This document shows positions 1 to 8,445 of a DNA stretch of 58,753 nt, piece by piece. The notes below the pieces were generated by a model. It had not been told where the DNA came from, searched no databases, and was given only the letters and a program-made list of their open reading frames with translations. The stretch spans positions 1 to 58,753 of the forward strand of contig NZ_JADWYK010000022.1 in the NCBI RefSeq assembly GCF_015773195.1, given 5' to 3'. This DNA is from Hymenobacter guriensis (lineage in GTDB: Bacteria > Bacteroidota > Bacteroidia > Cytophagales > Hymenobacteraceae). The position numbers were made by a program, and so were the translations under genes. Numbering within the stretch: the stretch's first letter is position 1; each line of letters opens with the position of its first letter.

Positions 1-40
1 CGATGCGCGCCCATTGCGCGTCCGTCAGCATAAAGTCCAT
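1..40 (-). CDS. Transposase N-terminus, cut by window edge
   Basis: On the reverse strand a GGAGG is followed by ATG and, nine bases on, a second ATG. The reading frame runs off the window as (MDF)MLTDAQWARI. The LTDAQW start is typical of IS5-type transposases, which often begin with LTDxQWxxI. The second ATG (position 31) is better spaced from GGAGG. Only about 13 residues are visible, so the family call is tentative. A terminal inverted repeat would be expected between here and dprA, but none could be fixed with one end only. Confidence 0.5.
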   Translation of the reverse strand, partial: MDFMLTDAQWARI

Positions 41-81
41 CCTCCAAAATAATACCTACTGTTAACACTTCCTAGCTGCTT

Positions 82-1221
82 ATGACTGTTAACTCTCCCG
101 ACGACACCCTCCTGCACGAAGTCGCGCTGACGCTGTTTCCCGGCGTGGGGCCGCAGCTCACGCGGCAGCTGATGAGCTATGGGGGCTCGGCGCGGAATGT
201 GCTGCACCTGCCGCCGGGCAAGCTGCTCAAGATTCCGGGCGTGGGGCCGGCCACGGTGGCCGTACTCACCGGCAAAGAGCGTAAGGCGGCCCTGCAGCAG
301 GCGGAAGCAGCGGTGCGGAAAGCGGAAAAGGAAGGCATTCAACTGCTGTTTTACACCAGCAAGCAGTTCCCGGCCCGCCTTAAGCAGATTCCCGACGCGC
401 CGGTGCTGCTCTACTACCAGGGCACCGCCGACCTCAACCAGCCCAAAACCCTGGCGCTGGTAGGCACCCGCCAGGCCACCGACTACGGCCGCGAGCAAAC
501 CGAGCGGCTGGTGCGCGGCGTAGCCTCCCACCGCCCGCTGATTGTAAGCGGGCTGGCCTACGGCATCGACATTGCCGCCCATCGTGCGGCCCTACAGGAA
601 GGGCTGGAAACGGTGGGCGTCATGGCCACGGGCCTCGACGTGATTTATCCCCACGCCCACCGCAAAACCGCCGAGAAGATGCTTACGCAGGGCGGCTTGC
701 TTACGGAGTTTCCCTTCGGCACCCCGCCCGACAAGTACAACTTCCCAGCCCGCAACCGCATTATCGCCGGGCTAGCCGATGGCACGGTGGTAATTGAAGC
801 CGCGAAAAAAGGCGGGGCGCTGATTACGGCCGACCTGGCCCAGGGCTACGACCGGGACGTGCTGGCGGTGCCGGGGCCCCTGGGCTCGGCGGCCTCCGAA
901 GGCTGCCACGAACTGATCAAAACCAACAAAGCCGCGCTCTACTCCGAGCCAGCCGATATCGAGCAGGTGCTGAACTGGGACCTCGCCCTCCACCTCACCG
1001 GCAAGCCCCAGGCGCCCGCCACGTTCGACCCGCTGGATTTCACGGCGGAAGAATTCGGGTTGCTGACGGTGCTGCAGGCCGCGCCCAACCGAGAGGAGCA
1101 CCTCGATGCCCTGGCCTGGAAAGCCCAGCAGCCCGTGCACCAAGTATCTTCCCTCCTGCTGGGGTTGGAGTTTCGGGGGCTGGTGCGGGCGCTGCCGGGC
1201 AAGCGGTTTGGGCTCGTCTAA
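82..1221 (+). CDS. dprA: DNA processing protein DprA
   Basis: This 379-residue protein has the full DprA layout. A helix-hairpin-helix-like N-terminus (residues about 10-60, LFPGVGPQL and KIPGVGPATV) is followed by the Rossmann-type DNA-binding domain (about 90-300) with LALVGTRQATDYG, SGLAYGIDIAAHRAAL, FPARNRIIAGL and KKGGALITA. A C-terminal winged-helix segment covers about 310-379. DprA binds incoming single-stranded DNA and loads RecA during natural transformation. The ATG at 82 is the first in frame and lies 41 bases from a divergent transposase start. A 9-base direct repeat ACTGTTAAC occurs at 58-66 and 85-93, but nothing shows it is a target duplication. Confidence 0.95.
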   Translation: MTVNSPDDTLLHEVALTLFPGVGPQLTRQLMSYGGSARNVLHLPPGKLLKIPGVGPATVAVLTGKERKAALQQAEAAVRKAEKEGIQLLFYTSKQFPARLKQIPDAPVLLYYQGTADLNQPKTLALVGTRQATDYGREQTERLVRGVASHRPLIVSGLAYGIDIAAHRAALQEGLETVGVMATGLDVIYPHAHRKTAEKMLTQGGLLTEFPFGTPPDKYNFPARNRIIAGLADGTVVIEAAKKGGALITADLAQGYDRDVLAVPGPLGSAASEGCHELIKTNKAALYSEPADIEQVLNWDLALHLTGKPQAPATFDPLDFTAEEFGLLTVLQAAPNREEHLDALAWKAQQPVHQVSSLLLGLEFRGLVRALPGKRFGLV

Positions 1222-1248
1222 ACCATATCAGCCCGAACTCTCTACGCT

Positions 1249-2190
1249 ATGCGCATGATTAATAAGACCTTTCTGCTTCTCCTATTAGCCGCTGGCTTGG
1301 GCACGGCTGGCTGGGCGTACTATCGTGGGCAGGTGCGGCAGCAGGCTACACTGCAGCAATTTATTCTGCTTGACAAACGGCTAGCAACAAATAACCAACT
1401 GGCCAAGGAACGTGCTAGGACGACCATCGAGGGAATCATACAAGGGGTAAATCAAAATCGTCTACAGCGAAGGGATTTGGATATACTATATACCGCTGAA
1501 AAAATCCATAATCGTACTGAAAGCCTGTTAGATAGTCTACGAGCCTTGCGGCAGCAGCTCAACGGCGTTGCCAGGGCCAACTCCCTGAATGTAGCTACCC
1601 CCGCCACAGTTGGCCCAACGGCTAGCACTACATTAGGCGCAAACATTTATAGCTACATAGCTTTCATTCGCCAATTCATTCCTAGCGCTGCCCCGCTGAC
1701 GCAATCACCTAATGGCTTTCTACTTTCTGATGCAATAAGGGTTGAGCATTTCAAGGGAATACCGTTAGTAGCTGCCCTTGCAACCTGCACACGACTGGAA
1801 ACGCAGATAAGACGCTACGGAGAAGAAGCTTTGATGAGCCAAGCCATGAAAGTCAGTACTGGCTGTTGCTTATGCTTTGATAGAATAGGCCTGTGGGCGG
1901 TAGCCGAATCCAAAACGGTGGCACCAGGTGCTATCTACCGCTGTCAGTTATTCTTAACCCAGTCCAGTAGTGGTGGACACTACTCAAAAGCCACTGTCAA
2001 TGGCAAATCAGTACAAACGCTATACCCTAGATATCCTAAAGCTGAGTTTCGCGCCGGGCCTGCCGGCCCGGCACAGCCCGATACGGTACGGGCCCAGTGG
2101 AAAGGTGTTATTCAAACTAAATGGTATCCAACTGATAAGGTTTGGCAGTTGACCGTGCCTTACTATATCGTGAAGACAGATACACCATGA
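1249..2190 (+). CDS. GldM-like membrane-anchored protein, copy 1
   Basis: This 313-residue protein has one N-terminal membrane segment (residues about 5-24), a long helical, probably coiled-coil stretch (30-110), a helical core, and a C-terminal beta domain beginning near WAVAESKTVAPGAIYRCQLF. That arrangement and the 'ES(K/N)TVAPGxxYR' motif resemble the periplasmic start of GldM, a component of the type IX secretion and gliding machinery. It is much shorter than GldM (about 500 residues) and lacks the later domains. Base composition is poorer in GC than its neighbours. It overlaps the next gene, a paralogue, by ATGA. Function is unknown; an envelope role is inferred. Confidence 0.75.
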   Translation: MRMINKTFLLLLLAAGLGTAGWAYYRGQVRQQATLQQFILLDKRLATNNQLAKERARTTIEGIIQGVNQNRLQRRDLDILYTAEKIHNRTESLLDSLRALRQQLNGVARANSLNVATPATVGPTASTTLGANIYSYIAFIRQFIPSAAPLTQSPNGFLLSDAIRVEHFKGIPLVAALATCTRLETQIRRYGEEALMSQAMKVSTGCCLCFDRIGLWAVAESKTVAPGAIYRCQLFLTQSSSGGHYSKATVNGKSVQTLYPRYPKAEFRAGPAGPAQPDTVRAQWKGVIQTKWYPTDKVWQLTVPYYIVKTDTP

Positions 2191-3086
2191 GCCTACCTAC
2201 GAGACTATTGGCTGGCTTGACTCTGCTGGTAGCATGCGCCATCGGGTATACCTTCTACCAGCAGGCAGCCCTGCAAAGCCGGTTGGACAGGCAGCTGGAG
2301 GAACTTGACTGGACTCTCGCCGGGCTGAATGAGCGCAACAATCAGGAAGCTAAAAGCCGCTTAAAAGGCATAGAAGCCGCTACTGTTAAAAATCGAAACA
2401 CAACCAGCGACCTAGCCGTCCTTCATGCTGCCGAAAGCTTGCGCCGTCAGACCAACGCCTTGCTCGACACCCTGCATGCCCGCCGCGAAGCGCTGCTTCG
2501 AGCTACGGGCAACGTGCCGGGGGCCTCTGGGCTGCGCCGCTACAACGAGACTGACAACGTAACGCGGTGCGTAGGCTCTGGCACACCCGCCGAGCGGCAG
2601 CTGCAGCAACAAGTGGCTCAATACGCAGTCCTCACCCGGCAGCCGTACCTCATCGACTCGGTGCAACTAGCTCTTCCCTCCTTCCTGGATGCGCCCGTGG
2701 TAGTGGCGCTGGCGGCCCTCACGCAGCTTGAGGCCGACGTGCTGGCCCGGGAAATGCGAATTCAGCAGGAAATGGCCCGCCGGGTTGGCGCTGAAAAAAT
2801 ACCCAGCAGCTTAAGAATTATGGCCTCGGCGGAATCCAATACCGTGGCCCCCGGCGAAGTATACCGCGCTGAGTTTTTCGTGACGAAAGTGTTGGCCGTA
2901 AAGGGTGCCCAGATGTACTGCAACGGGCGGCCCCTAGAAGTAGATGCCGATGGCATAGGGCATGTACGGTTTCAGGCCCCAACCCGCCCCGGTCCCGCCA
3001 GCTGGCAGGCCACGATGCGCATTCGCGTCTATGGCCGTGACAGTACGTTCCGGCTGCGGCTGCCGTACCATGTAGCCCGCCAATAA
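2187..3086 (+). CDS. GldM-like membrane-anchored protein, copy 2
   Basis: This 299-residue paralogue of the preceding gene has the same layout: N-terminal membrane segment (residues about 5-21), helical stretch with ERNNQEAKSRLKGIEAAT, and a C-terminal beta domain introduced by ASAESNTVAPGEVYRAEFF. The ATG at 2187 is chosen because it overlaps the upstream stop as ATGA, which implies translational coupling; a start at 2142 would add 15 residues out of register with the paralogue. The shared motif suggests descent from a GldM-type periplasmic domain. The two proteins may pair, as GldL and GldM do, but this is inference. Confidence 0.78.
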   Translation: MSLPTRLLAGLTLLVACAIGYTFYQQAALQSRLDRQLEELDWTLAGLNERNNQEAKSRLKGIEAATVKNRNTTSDLAVLHAAESLRRQTNALLDTLHARREALLRATGNVPGASGLRRYNETDNVTRCVGSGTPAERQLQQQVAQYAVLTRQPYLIDSVQLALPSFLDAPVVVALAALTQLEADVLAREMRIQQEMARRVGAEKIPSSLRIMASAESNTVAPGEVYRAEFFVTKVLAVKGAQMYCNGRPLEVDADGIGHVRFQAPTRPGPASWQATMRIRVYGRDSTFRLRLPYHVARQ

Positions 3087-3097
3087 TTTCTCTGCTG

Positions 3098-3904
3098 ATG
3101 CTGCTTCTCAACGGCCACTTGCGGCCCACAGCTGCCCTTTCCCTGCCCAACCGCGGCTTCACCTTCGGCGACGGATTCTTTGAAACCCTGATTTTTGCGG
3201 GCGGACGGCTGCACTTTGGCGCCCACCACTTTGCCCGAATGCAGGCCGCCGCCGCCGCTCTTTACCTGGAATTACCCAAAGCGCTGGCATCGGCGGAGCA
3301 GCTAGAGCAAGGAATGGGGCATTTGGCAGCGGCCAATGAGCTGACGGCCGCCCGGGTGCGTCTGCACATCTGGCGGGCCGGAGGTGGGCTCTACACCCCG
3401 GAAACGTCTTCAGTGGAATGGCTGGCTACGGCGGCTCCTTTCGTGCCGAATGAAGCTCCCATTGCGCGGGCTGCTTTTGCGCTCGGCACGCACGCCATCT
3501 ATTCCCCCCTAAGCTTTTGCAAGGGGCCGCAGGCGTGGCTGTATGTGCGGGCGTCCCGGGAGCGGGAGCAGCGTGGCGTCGATGAGCTGGTATTGCTCTC
3601 AGCAGATGGATACGTGGCCGAAACCACTTCCGCCGCCATTTTCTGGGTGAAGGATAAGCAGCTCTACACGCCGGCCCTGACGACGGGCTGCGTGGCGGGC
3701 GTGCACAGGGCCGACCTGCTGGCTCGCGCATCGTCTCTGGGCATACCTGCTCACGAAGTATTGGCGACTCCCGACCAACTGCTACAGGCCGAGGCGGTGT
3801 TTACGGCGAATGTGGCGGGCTGGCGGCTGATTGCCCAGTTGCAGGAGCACCCGTACGCGCCCGAGCACGCGGCTGTGCTAACTCAGCTGCTGGCTGGCAG
3901 ATGA
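3098..3904 (+). CDS. Fold-type IV aminotransferase, aminodeoxychorismate lyase-like
   Basis: This 268-residue protein belongs to the class IV PLP aminotransferase/lyase family (PabC, IlvE, D-amino acid transaminase). Seen are the N-terminal NGxxxP segment, NRGFTFGDGFFETL, the likely PLP lysine near residue 142 (LSFCKGP), the VDELVLLSADGYVAETTSA loop and the C-terminal TGCVAGV. Its length fits PabC, which releases pyruvate to make 4-aminobenzoate for folate, but class IV enzymes are hard to tell apart. thyA, another folate-linked gene, lies close by on the other strand, which gives weak support. Confidence 0.8.
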   Translation: MLLLNGHLRPTAALSLPNRGFTFGDGFFETLIFAGGRLHFGAHHFARMQAAAAALYLELPKALASAEQLEQGMGHLAAANELTAARVRLHIWRAGGGLYTPETSSVEWLATAAPFVPNEAPIARAAFALGTHAIYSPLSFCKGPQAWLYVRASREREQRGVDELVLLSADGYVAETTSAAIFWVKDKQLYTPALTTGCVAGVHRADLLARASSLGIPAHEVLATPDQLLQAEAVFTANVAGWRLIAQLQEHPYAPEHAAVLTQLLAGR

Positions 3905-3975
3905 GTTGGTCGTCAATAGTAGTAGTAGCTGTCAGTAACCAAGGCGCTGACAACTATCAACTTCCAAGAGGAAAT

Positions 3976-4197
3976 TTATGCCGAGGCGGCCAGGGCAGGT
4001 CGTGACTGATGCTGCTGCCGCCGGGCCTGCATAGTTCGCCAGCTTTCCTCATGCGCGCGCAGGTCGGCCTCTGTTATATCGTTTTCCTCCAGGATTTGGG
4101 GGAGAGGCTTGCTTCCTGCTGCCAGGGAGTATAGGGCCACCCAGGCCCGCTGCTGGCGGGTAAGCGCAGTAACCGAAGATTCTTGCCGTGCTACCAT
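3976..4197 (-). CDS. Small conserved hypothetical protein
   Basis: This 73-residue, mostly helical soluble protein has no signal peptide or membrane segment. It contains LTRQQRAWVALYSLAAGSKPLPQILEENDITEADL in several short blocks, which reads like a compact helix-turn-helix-sized bundle, but no family was recognised. It is preceded on its strand by an AT-rich 140-base region shared with the thyA 3' side, which is a plausible promoter. The composition matches real genes in this genome. Confidence 0.55.
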   Translation of the reverse strand: MVARQESSVTALTRQQRAWVALYSLAAGSKPLPQILEENDITEADLRAHEESWRTMQARRQQHQSRPALAASA

Positions 4198-4338
4198 AAC
4201 CGAAAACGTAAGAGCGAACTTCTATCAGTTTTGCTTACGCACCAATAACGGTAGTTGGGTTTACATTCTTATAACTTTTTCATAAAAAATAGTTGAATAT
4301 TCATATCAAGCTACTGCGTTCATCGCTACTGGCAGCAG

Positions 4339-5133
4339 CTACACGGCCACCGGCGCTTTAATAGCGGGGTGAGGCTCGTAGTTTTCCAGCGTGAAGTCCT
4401 CGTAGCGGAAGCTGAAAATATCCTGCACTTCGGGGTTCAGGCGCATCTGGGGCAAGGGCCGCGGCTCCCGCGTAAGCTGCAGGCGGGCCTGCTCCAGGTG
4501 GTTGCTGTAAAGGTGCGTGTCGCCGCCGGTCCAGATGAACTCGCCGGGCTCCAGGCCGGTCACTTGCGCCATCATGAGCGTGAGCAGGGCGTAGGACGCA
4601 ATGTTGAAGGGCACCCCCAGGAACACGTCGGCGGAGCGCTGATAGAGCTGGCAGCTGAGCTTGCCATCGGCCACGTAGAACTGAAACAGGGCGTGGCAGG
4701 GCGTAAGGCGCATCAGCGGCAAATCGGCCACGTTCCAGGCCGAGACTACCATGCGGCGCGAATCGGGCTGGGTGCGCAGCAGGTGCACCATCTGGCTGAT
4801 CTGGTCGATGCTCTGGCCGTCGGGGGCCGACCAGCTGCGCCACTGCTTGCCGTAAATGGGCCCTAGTTCACCGTTTTCGTCGGCCCACTCCCGCCAGATC
4901 GTCACGCCTAGGTCTTCCAGGGACTGGTTGCTGGTGTCGCCGCGCAGAAACCAGAGCAGCTCGTGAATGATGCTTTTCAGGTGCACCTTTTTGGTCGTCA
5001 CCAGCGGAAAGCCCTCGGCCAGGTCGAACCGCATCTGGTAGCCAAACACCGAGAGCGTGCCCGTGCCGGTCCGGTCGGTTTTCTGGGTACCGTGGTCGAG
5101 GATGTGTTGGAGCAGGGCGTGGTACTGGCGCAT
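4339..5133 (-). CDS. thyA: Thymidylate synthase ThyA
   Basis: This 264-residue protein has the usual length for ThyA, which methylates dUMP to dTMP using methylenetetrahydrofolate. Visible are DRTGTGTLSVFG near the N-terminus, the nucleophile Cys146 in LTPCHALFQFYV, the dUMP-binding QRSADVFLGVPFNIASYALL, and the closing KAPVAV end. It stands alone on the minus strand. Confidence 0.98.
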   Translation of the reverse strand: MRQYHALLQHILDHGTQKTDRTGTGTLSVFGYQMRFDLAEGFPLVTTKKVHLKSIIHELLWFLRGDTSNQSLEDLGVTIWREWADENGELGPIYGKQWRSWSAPDGQSIDQISQMVHLLRTQPDSRRMVVSAWNVADLPLMRLTPCHALFQFYVADGKLSCQLYQRSADVFLGVPFNIASYALLTLMMAQVTGLEPGEFIWTGGDTHLYSNHLEQARLQLTREPRPLPQMRLNPEVQDIFSFRYEDFTLENYEPHPAIKAPVAV

Positions 5134-5239
5134 CGGAAGGGAAAGCTAAGAAGGATACAGCTTCAAAAGTAAAGAAAGTAGCCCGAGGCCGACAAGGTTT
5201 ATTGACTCTAATGCCGGCTTAGCGAATATGGCTGTGCAA

Positions 5240-5268
5240 GAAAAAAGCCGCTCGGGTTGGAGCGGCTC
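5240..5268 (-). terminator. Rho-independent terminator of the serine hydrolase gene
   Basis: An 8-bp perfect stem, AGCCGCTC with GAGCGGCT, encloses a 6-base loop. Read on the minus strand it is followed by a run of six T. It lies about 75 bases after the stop of the minus-strand gene at 5341. Confidence 0.8.
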
Positions 5269-5340
5269 TTCACGCGGGGTTAGCACAACGTCCGGTTATA
5301 ACGCTGGTACTGCAAAGTAGTATTCCGGCTCCTGCTGCCG

Positions 5341-6837
5341 CTATTTACTTGCGCCTAGCTTCTTCAGGTGCTCAACTGCGCCGGTATTTTTCGGATTCAG
5401 GGCTAACGACTGCCGGTAGTTGCTAATGGCCAGCGCGGTATTGCCCTGCATTTCGTAGGATTCTGCCAGGCTGTCGTAGGTATTCCAGCTGCCAGGGTGC
5501 AGACGCACGTTGAGCTTGAACAGCTCAATAGCGTGCCCGATGTTGCCCTGCCGAGCCAGCGTATAGCCCCATTCGTTTACAAATTCTTCCGACAGGTGCA
5601 GCTCAGGGTGTTTCTGCTTGGCAGCCTTAAATACCTCAAGTGCCTGCTTATACTCAGTAGCTGCCAGGCTCTTTCGGAAAGCCTGGAGGGCGGGCGGCAC
5701 GCCGTACACGCCTTCCTGTATCTGGTCGGCCAGGGCCCACAGCCGCCCCTGCGTTTGCGGGGCCGATTCGTTGACCAGCAGCACGAGGCCGAAGCCCAGC
5801 TCGGGGTAAAAGCTGCAGTAGCTGGCAAAGCCAAACGTACCACCGGTGTGCAGCAACTGCCGTTTGCTGTCCGGGGTCTTGCGCACACTCCAGTTCAGGC
5901 CAATGGCCTCTTCGTCCACGCTTCCCCAGGTTGTCTGATGAGTTAGGGCTACAGCTTTATTGGATTTTGCGAGCTGGTACGCCAGGTACTTCGCCATATC
6001 GGCCGCGCTGTAGCGCAAGCCCCCCGACGGCTCCAGGCTCTCGATGAAGTGGTACGGCATCCGGTTGCCTTTTTCGTTGTGCCCCACCGCTAGCAGGCTG
6101 TTCCCGGCTTTTGCCTGCAGAGTGCTGCGCATCTGCAGCGGCTGTGCAATGTATTTTTCCACCAGCTGCTCAAAGGGAGCCTGGTAGACGCTTTCCAGAA
6201 TGTAGGCCAGCAGCTGCGCTCCGGTATTGGAATGTCGCGGAATCAGCCCGGGCACGGTATCCAGCTTCACGGCGTGCAGGTCGGTGTAGAAATCCTGCCT
6301 GGTGTAGGCGCGGGCCGCCCGGAGAATAAGGAACGGCACTGAATCGGGCGGGGCTTGCTGCAGGATAGCGCTCCGGTCGGGCACGTTGTCGGGCAGGGCC
6401 GAGGTGGTGTTAGCCAGATGCACCAGCTTGATGGGCTTACCGGCGTAGGCCAGGTTCGGGTAGTCTCCGGGCAAGTACTTGCGGATGTCATCCGTCAGGC
6501 TCACCCGCTTTTCCAGCACGGCCTGGGCCAGCAGGAGGCTGGCAAACGTCTTGCTGACCGAGCCGATTTCGTAGATGGTATGCTGGGTGGGCACCTTGCC
6601 TGTTCCCTTCTCCGTGGTGCCGAAATTGTAAAAGTAGGTTTGCCCGTCTTTAACAATGCCTATCGAAAGGCCCACCGCGGTAGGCTCTTTGCTGAATGCC
6701 TCCCCCACTTGTTGCATTACTAAGTCAAGCTGTTTTTGGGAGTTGCTGCTGGCGGCGGGCCTCGTGGGCTGGCCAAACGCAAACGAAGCTGTCAGCAGCA
6801 ACAGGCAGGTAAGCAGGGTAGCGCGGTTTGCAGTCAT
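5341..6837 (-). CDS. Secreted serine beta-lactamase-family hydrolase with C-terminal TPRs
   Basis: This 498-residue protein starts with a signal peptide (ending near FAFGQP), then a class C beta-lactamase/penicillin-binding-like domain (residues about 40-370) and two to three TPR helices (about 400-498). The nucleophile motif SVSK and the HTGG box (LLHTGGTFGF) are intact. The second motif, normally YSN, reads HSN (IPRHSNTGAQ), and the usual HTSGLP reads NTTSALP. Many relatives hydrolyse peptides or esters rather than beta-lactams. The ATG at 6837 is chosen because it directly begins the signal peptide; an upstream in-frame ATG at 6894 would bury it. Confidence 0.88.
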   Translation of the reverse strand: MTANRATLLTCLLLLTASFAFGQPTRPAASSNSQKQLDLVMQQVGEAFSKEPTAVGLSIGIVKDGQTYFYNFGTTEKGTGKVPTQHTIYEIGSVSKTFASLLLAQAVLEKRVSLTDDIRKYLPGDYPNLAYAGKPIKLVHLANTTSALPDNVPDRSAILQQAPPDSVPFLILRAARAYTRQDFYTDLHAVKLDTVPGLIPRHSNTGAQLLAYILESVYQAPFEQLVEKYIAQPLQMRSTLQAKAGNSLLAVGHNEKGNRMPYHFIESLEPSGGLRYSAADMAKYLAYQLAKSNKAVALTHQTTWGSVDEEAIGLNWSVRKTPDSKRQLLHTGGTFGFASYCSFYPELGFGLVLLVNESAPQTQGRLWALADQIQEGVYGVPPALQAFRKSLAATEYKQALEVFKAAKQKHPELHLSEEFVNEWGYTLARQGNIGHAIELFKLNVRLHPGSWNTYDSLAESYEMQGNTALAISNYRQSLALNPKNTGAVEHLKKLGASK

Positions 6838-6963
6838 AGAAGGCTGGATTTTCCCAGGACACTGCCGCTGCCCGAAAAGGTTACAGCCTTGCATCAGGTT
6901 TTAGTTAAATAATTACTACCCTAGCATTGTGACTCCATGAGGCCAAAGCAGAAAGCCACTTAG

Positions 6964-7461
6964 CTATAACTCCGAATGACGGGCAATTTCCGGCAATACT
7001 TCCCGCCAAGCATCTGTCTCGGCGTAGTGCTTTACTACACGCCCCCGCTCTTCCAGAAAACGGCTTAGGTAGCGTTTCAGCACCAATGCATCGACTAGCT
7101 TACCTAGCCAACCTAATGGAGACTCAAACTGGAAAACGTCACGCATGACGGTAACCGAATCTACAGACGTGAAATGATGCTCATGCCGCATAGACCGAAA
7201 GGCTCCCTGTTGCATTTCATCACAGAAAAAAGCCGGTGCCTCGAACTCGGTTATTTTACTTGTCAGGCGTTGCCACACCCCAAAATGACGAGCCCGAAAC
7301 GTAACTGAGTCGCCCAACCTCAGTAGGCCACTTCGAATGTCGCCTATGATTTCTTCCTGTGTCTGACTTGCAGAAACCGCGTGCAGATCAACGCTCAGCG
7401 CCAGATAGAAGCATCTTTCCTGAGGAGCGTTGATGCGGGTGAAGACCTCAATAGTTGCCAC
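6964..7461 (-). CDS. SRPBCC-fold ligand-binding protein
   Basis: This 165-residue protein has the START/Bet v 1 (SRPBCC) pattern: an N-terminal strand IEVFTRINAPQERCFYLAL, a central sheet containing RHFGVWQRLTSKITEFEAPAFF, MRHEHHF, and a long C-terminal helix (KLVDALVLKRYLSRFLEERG). Proteins of this type in Bacteroidota are usually cell-division inhibitor-like or polyketide cyclase-like by annotation, and the ligand is unknown. The stop lies 3 bases from the start side of the TonB-like gene at 7465, so the two probably share a transcript. Confidence 0.8.
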   Translation of the reverse strand: MATIEVFTRINAPQERCFYLALSVDLHAVSASQTQEEIIGDIRSGLLRLGDSVTFRARHFGVWQRLTSKITEFEAPAFFCDEMQQGAFRSMRHEHHFTSVDSVTVMRDVFQFESPLGWLGKLVDALVLKRYLSRFLEERGRVVKHYAETDAWREVLPEIARHSEL

Positions 7462-7464
7462 CCG

Positions 7465-7977
7465 CTACAATATCTGGAATGAAATTCTTGCTTCTTCTTC
7501 CGTCTCCGCCGCCGAAGGCTCAAAACGCAGGTGCTGAAGTAGCTCACGTGCATGCTGTAGCAGAGCTGCCTCGCCGACAGCGCCCGGCGGCGTGCTATTC
7601 TCAGCCACCGTTATGCGTATCACCCGACCCGTTGCATCTACAGAAAGCCGCAGCCAGATGGTTCCATCGGTTTGGGCACGTAAAGCTTCTACAGGGTACC
7701 TGATAAAACGCCGCACAAAATCTAAATACGGTTGATCTTCAGGGAATAATCGATTAGCACGTAACCGTTGACCAATCCCACGCCTGAGCGGAGGCGCTGT
7801 GTTCCAATAGGCTGCTTTGCGCGCAGAGTCCTGCTGCGCCTGTGTTCGAGATGCACGGGATGATTGGGGTGCAGGTACCGGGCGGGCTTCCCAGCGGTTA
7901 TAGGTGGCCTGTGCTTTAACCTGACCTAAGCCGGTCACAAACAGAAAGCCACATATTAATATCTTTATGTAGCACAT
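7465..7977 (-). CDS. TonB C-terminal domain protein, secreted
   Basis: This 170-residue protein has an N-terminal hydrophobic segment (signal peptide ending near VKAQA), a charged linker, and a C-terminal TonB-like domain (residues about 90-170). Typical features are IRYPVEALRAQTDGTIWLRL and SVDATGRVIRITVAE. It lacks the long proline-rich TonB linker and may be an energy-transducer relative or a sensor-type domain. It lies just upstream of the SRPBCC gene with a 3-base gap. Confidence 0.8.
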   Translation of the reverse strand: MCYIKILICGFLFVTGLGQVKAQATYNRWEARPVPAPQSSRASRTQAQQDSARKAAYWNTAPPLRRGIGQRLRANRLFPEDQPYLDFVRRFIRYPVEALRAQTDGTIWLRLSVDATGRVIRITVAENSTPPGAVGEAALLQHARELLQHLRFEPSAAETEEEARISFQIL

Positions 7978-8003
7978 ATTCGGTAGTCGTTACCCATTAA
8001 ACG

Positions 8004-8042
8004 AAAACACCCCACGCAGCTTGTCTTCGTGAGGTGTTTTTC
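8004..8042 (-). terminator. Hairpin terminator after the small secreted protein gene
   Basis: AAAACACCCCACG pairs with CGTGAGGTGTTTT with one mismatch around a loop. On the minus strand the hairpin ends in TTTT. It follows the minus-strand gene at 8069 by about 30 bases. Confidence 0.65.
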
Positions 8043-8068
8043 ATGGTATAAATGAAATAACCGGCTGC

Positions 8069-8308
8069 TTACATCGACTTCACCGCCGGGGCAGCGGCCG
8101 GGGCGGGCGTAACGGCGGCAGTTTTGGCGCCTTTCTTCGCGCAGCAGGAGCCGCCCGCAGCTGCTTTCTCGCCGGGCGTGCAGTTGGCTTTGGTGAGGGT
8201 GGCGGTGGCTTTCCTAGACTTTTTGCCCTTGGCGTCGTTGGGGCCTTCGTTGGCCGCGGCCGAACCAACAAAAGCAAACAGGGCGAGGGCGAGCAGAGCG
8301 TTTTTCAT
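8069..8308 (-). CDS. Small secreted cysteine-containing protein
   Basis: This 79-residue protein begins with a clear signal peptide (MKNALLALALFAFVGSAAA). A lysine- and alanine-rich mature part follows, with three cysteines (NCTPGEK and GSCCAKK) and an AP-rich tail. The cysteines could bind metal or form disulphides; no family was recognised. The start at 8308 is set by the signal peptide. A longer frame back to 8440 would overlap the divergent exporter start region. Confidence 0.7.
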   Translation of the reverse strand: MKNALLALALFAFVGSAAANEGPNDAKGKKSRKATATLTKANCTPGEKAAAGGSCCAKKGAKTAAVTPAPAAAPAVKSM

Positions 8309-8445
8309 GGCAGTACTGGGGAAACAGGAAACAAAACCGGAAAAGCGGCGGTTGGCTATCCGCCTGCTCCAAGGTAGCAAATAACCGGCGGCCCGTTGCA
8401 CGCCTCGGCCGGTAAGCCCCTGAGCGCAGCGCGTTTTCATTGCCT

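Noticed and set aside
58..93. 9-base direct repeat ACTGTTAAC near the transposase and dprA starts
   Set aside because: One copy lies inside the dprA coding start and the element's end is not visible, so it cannot be called a target-site duplication.
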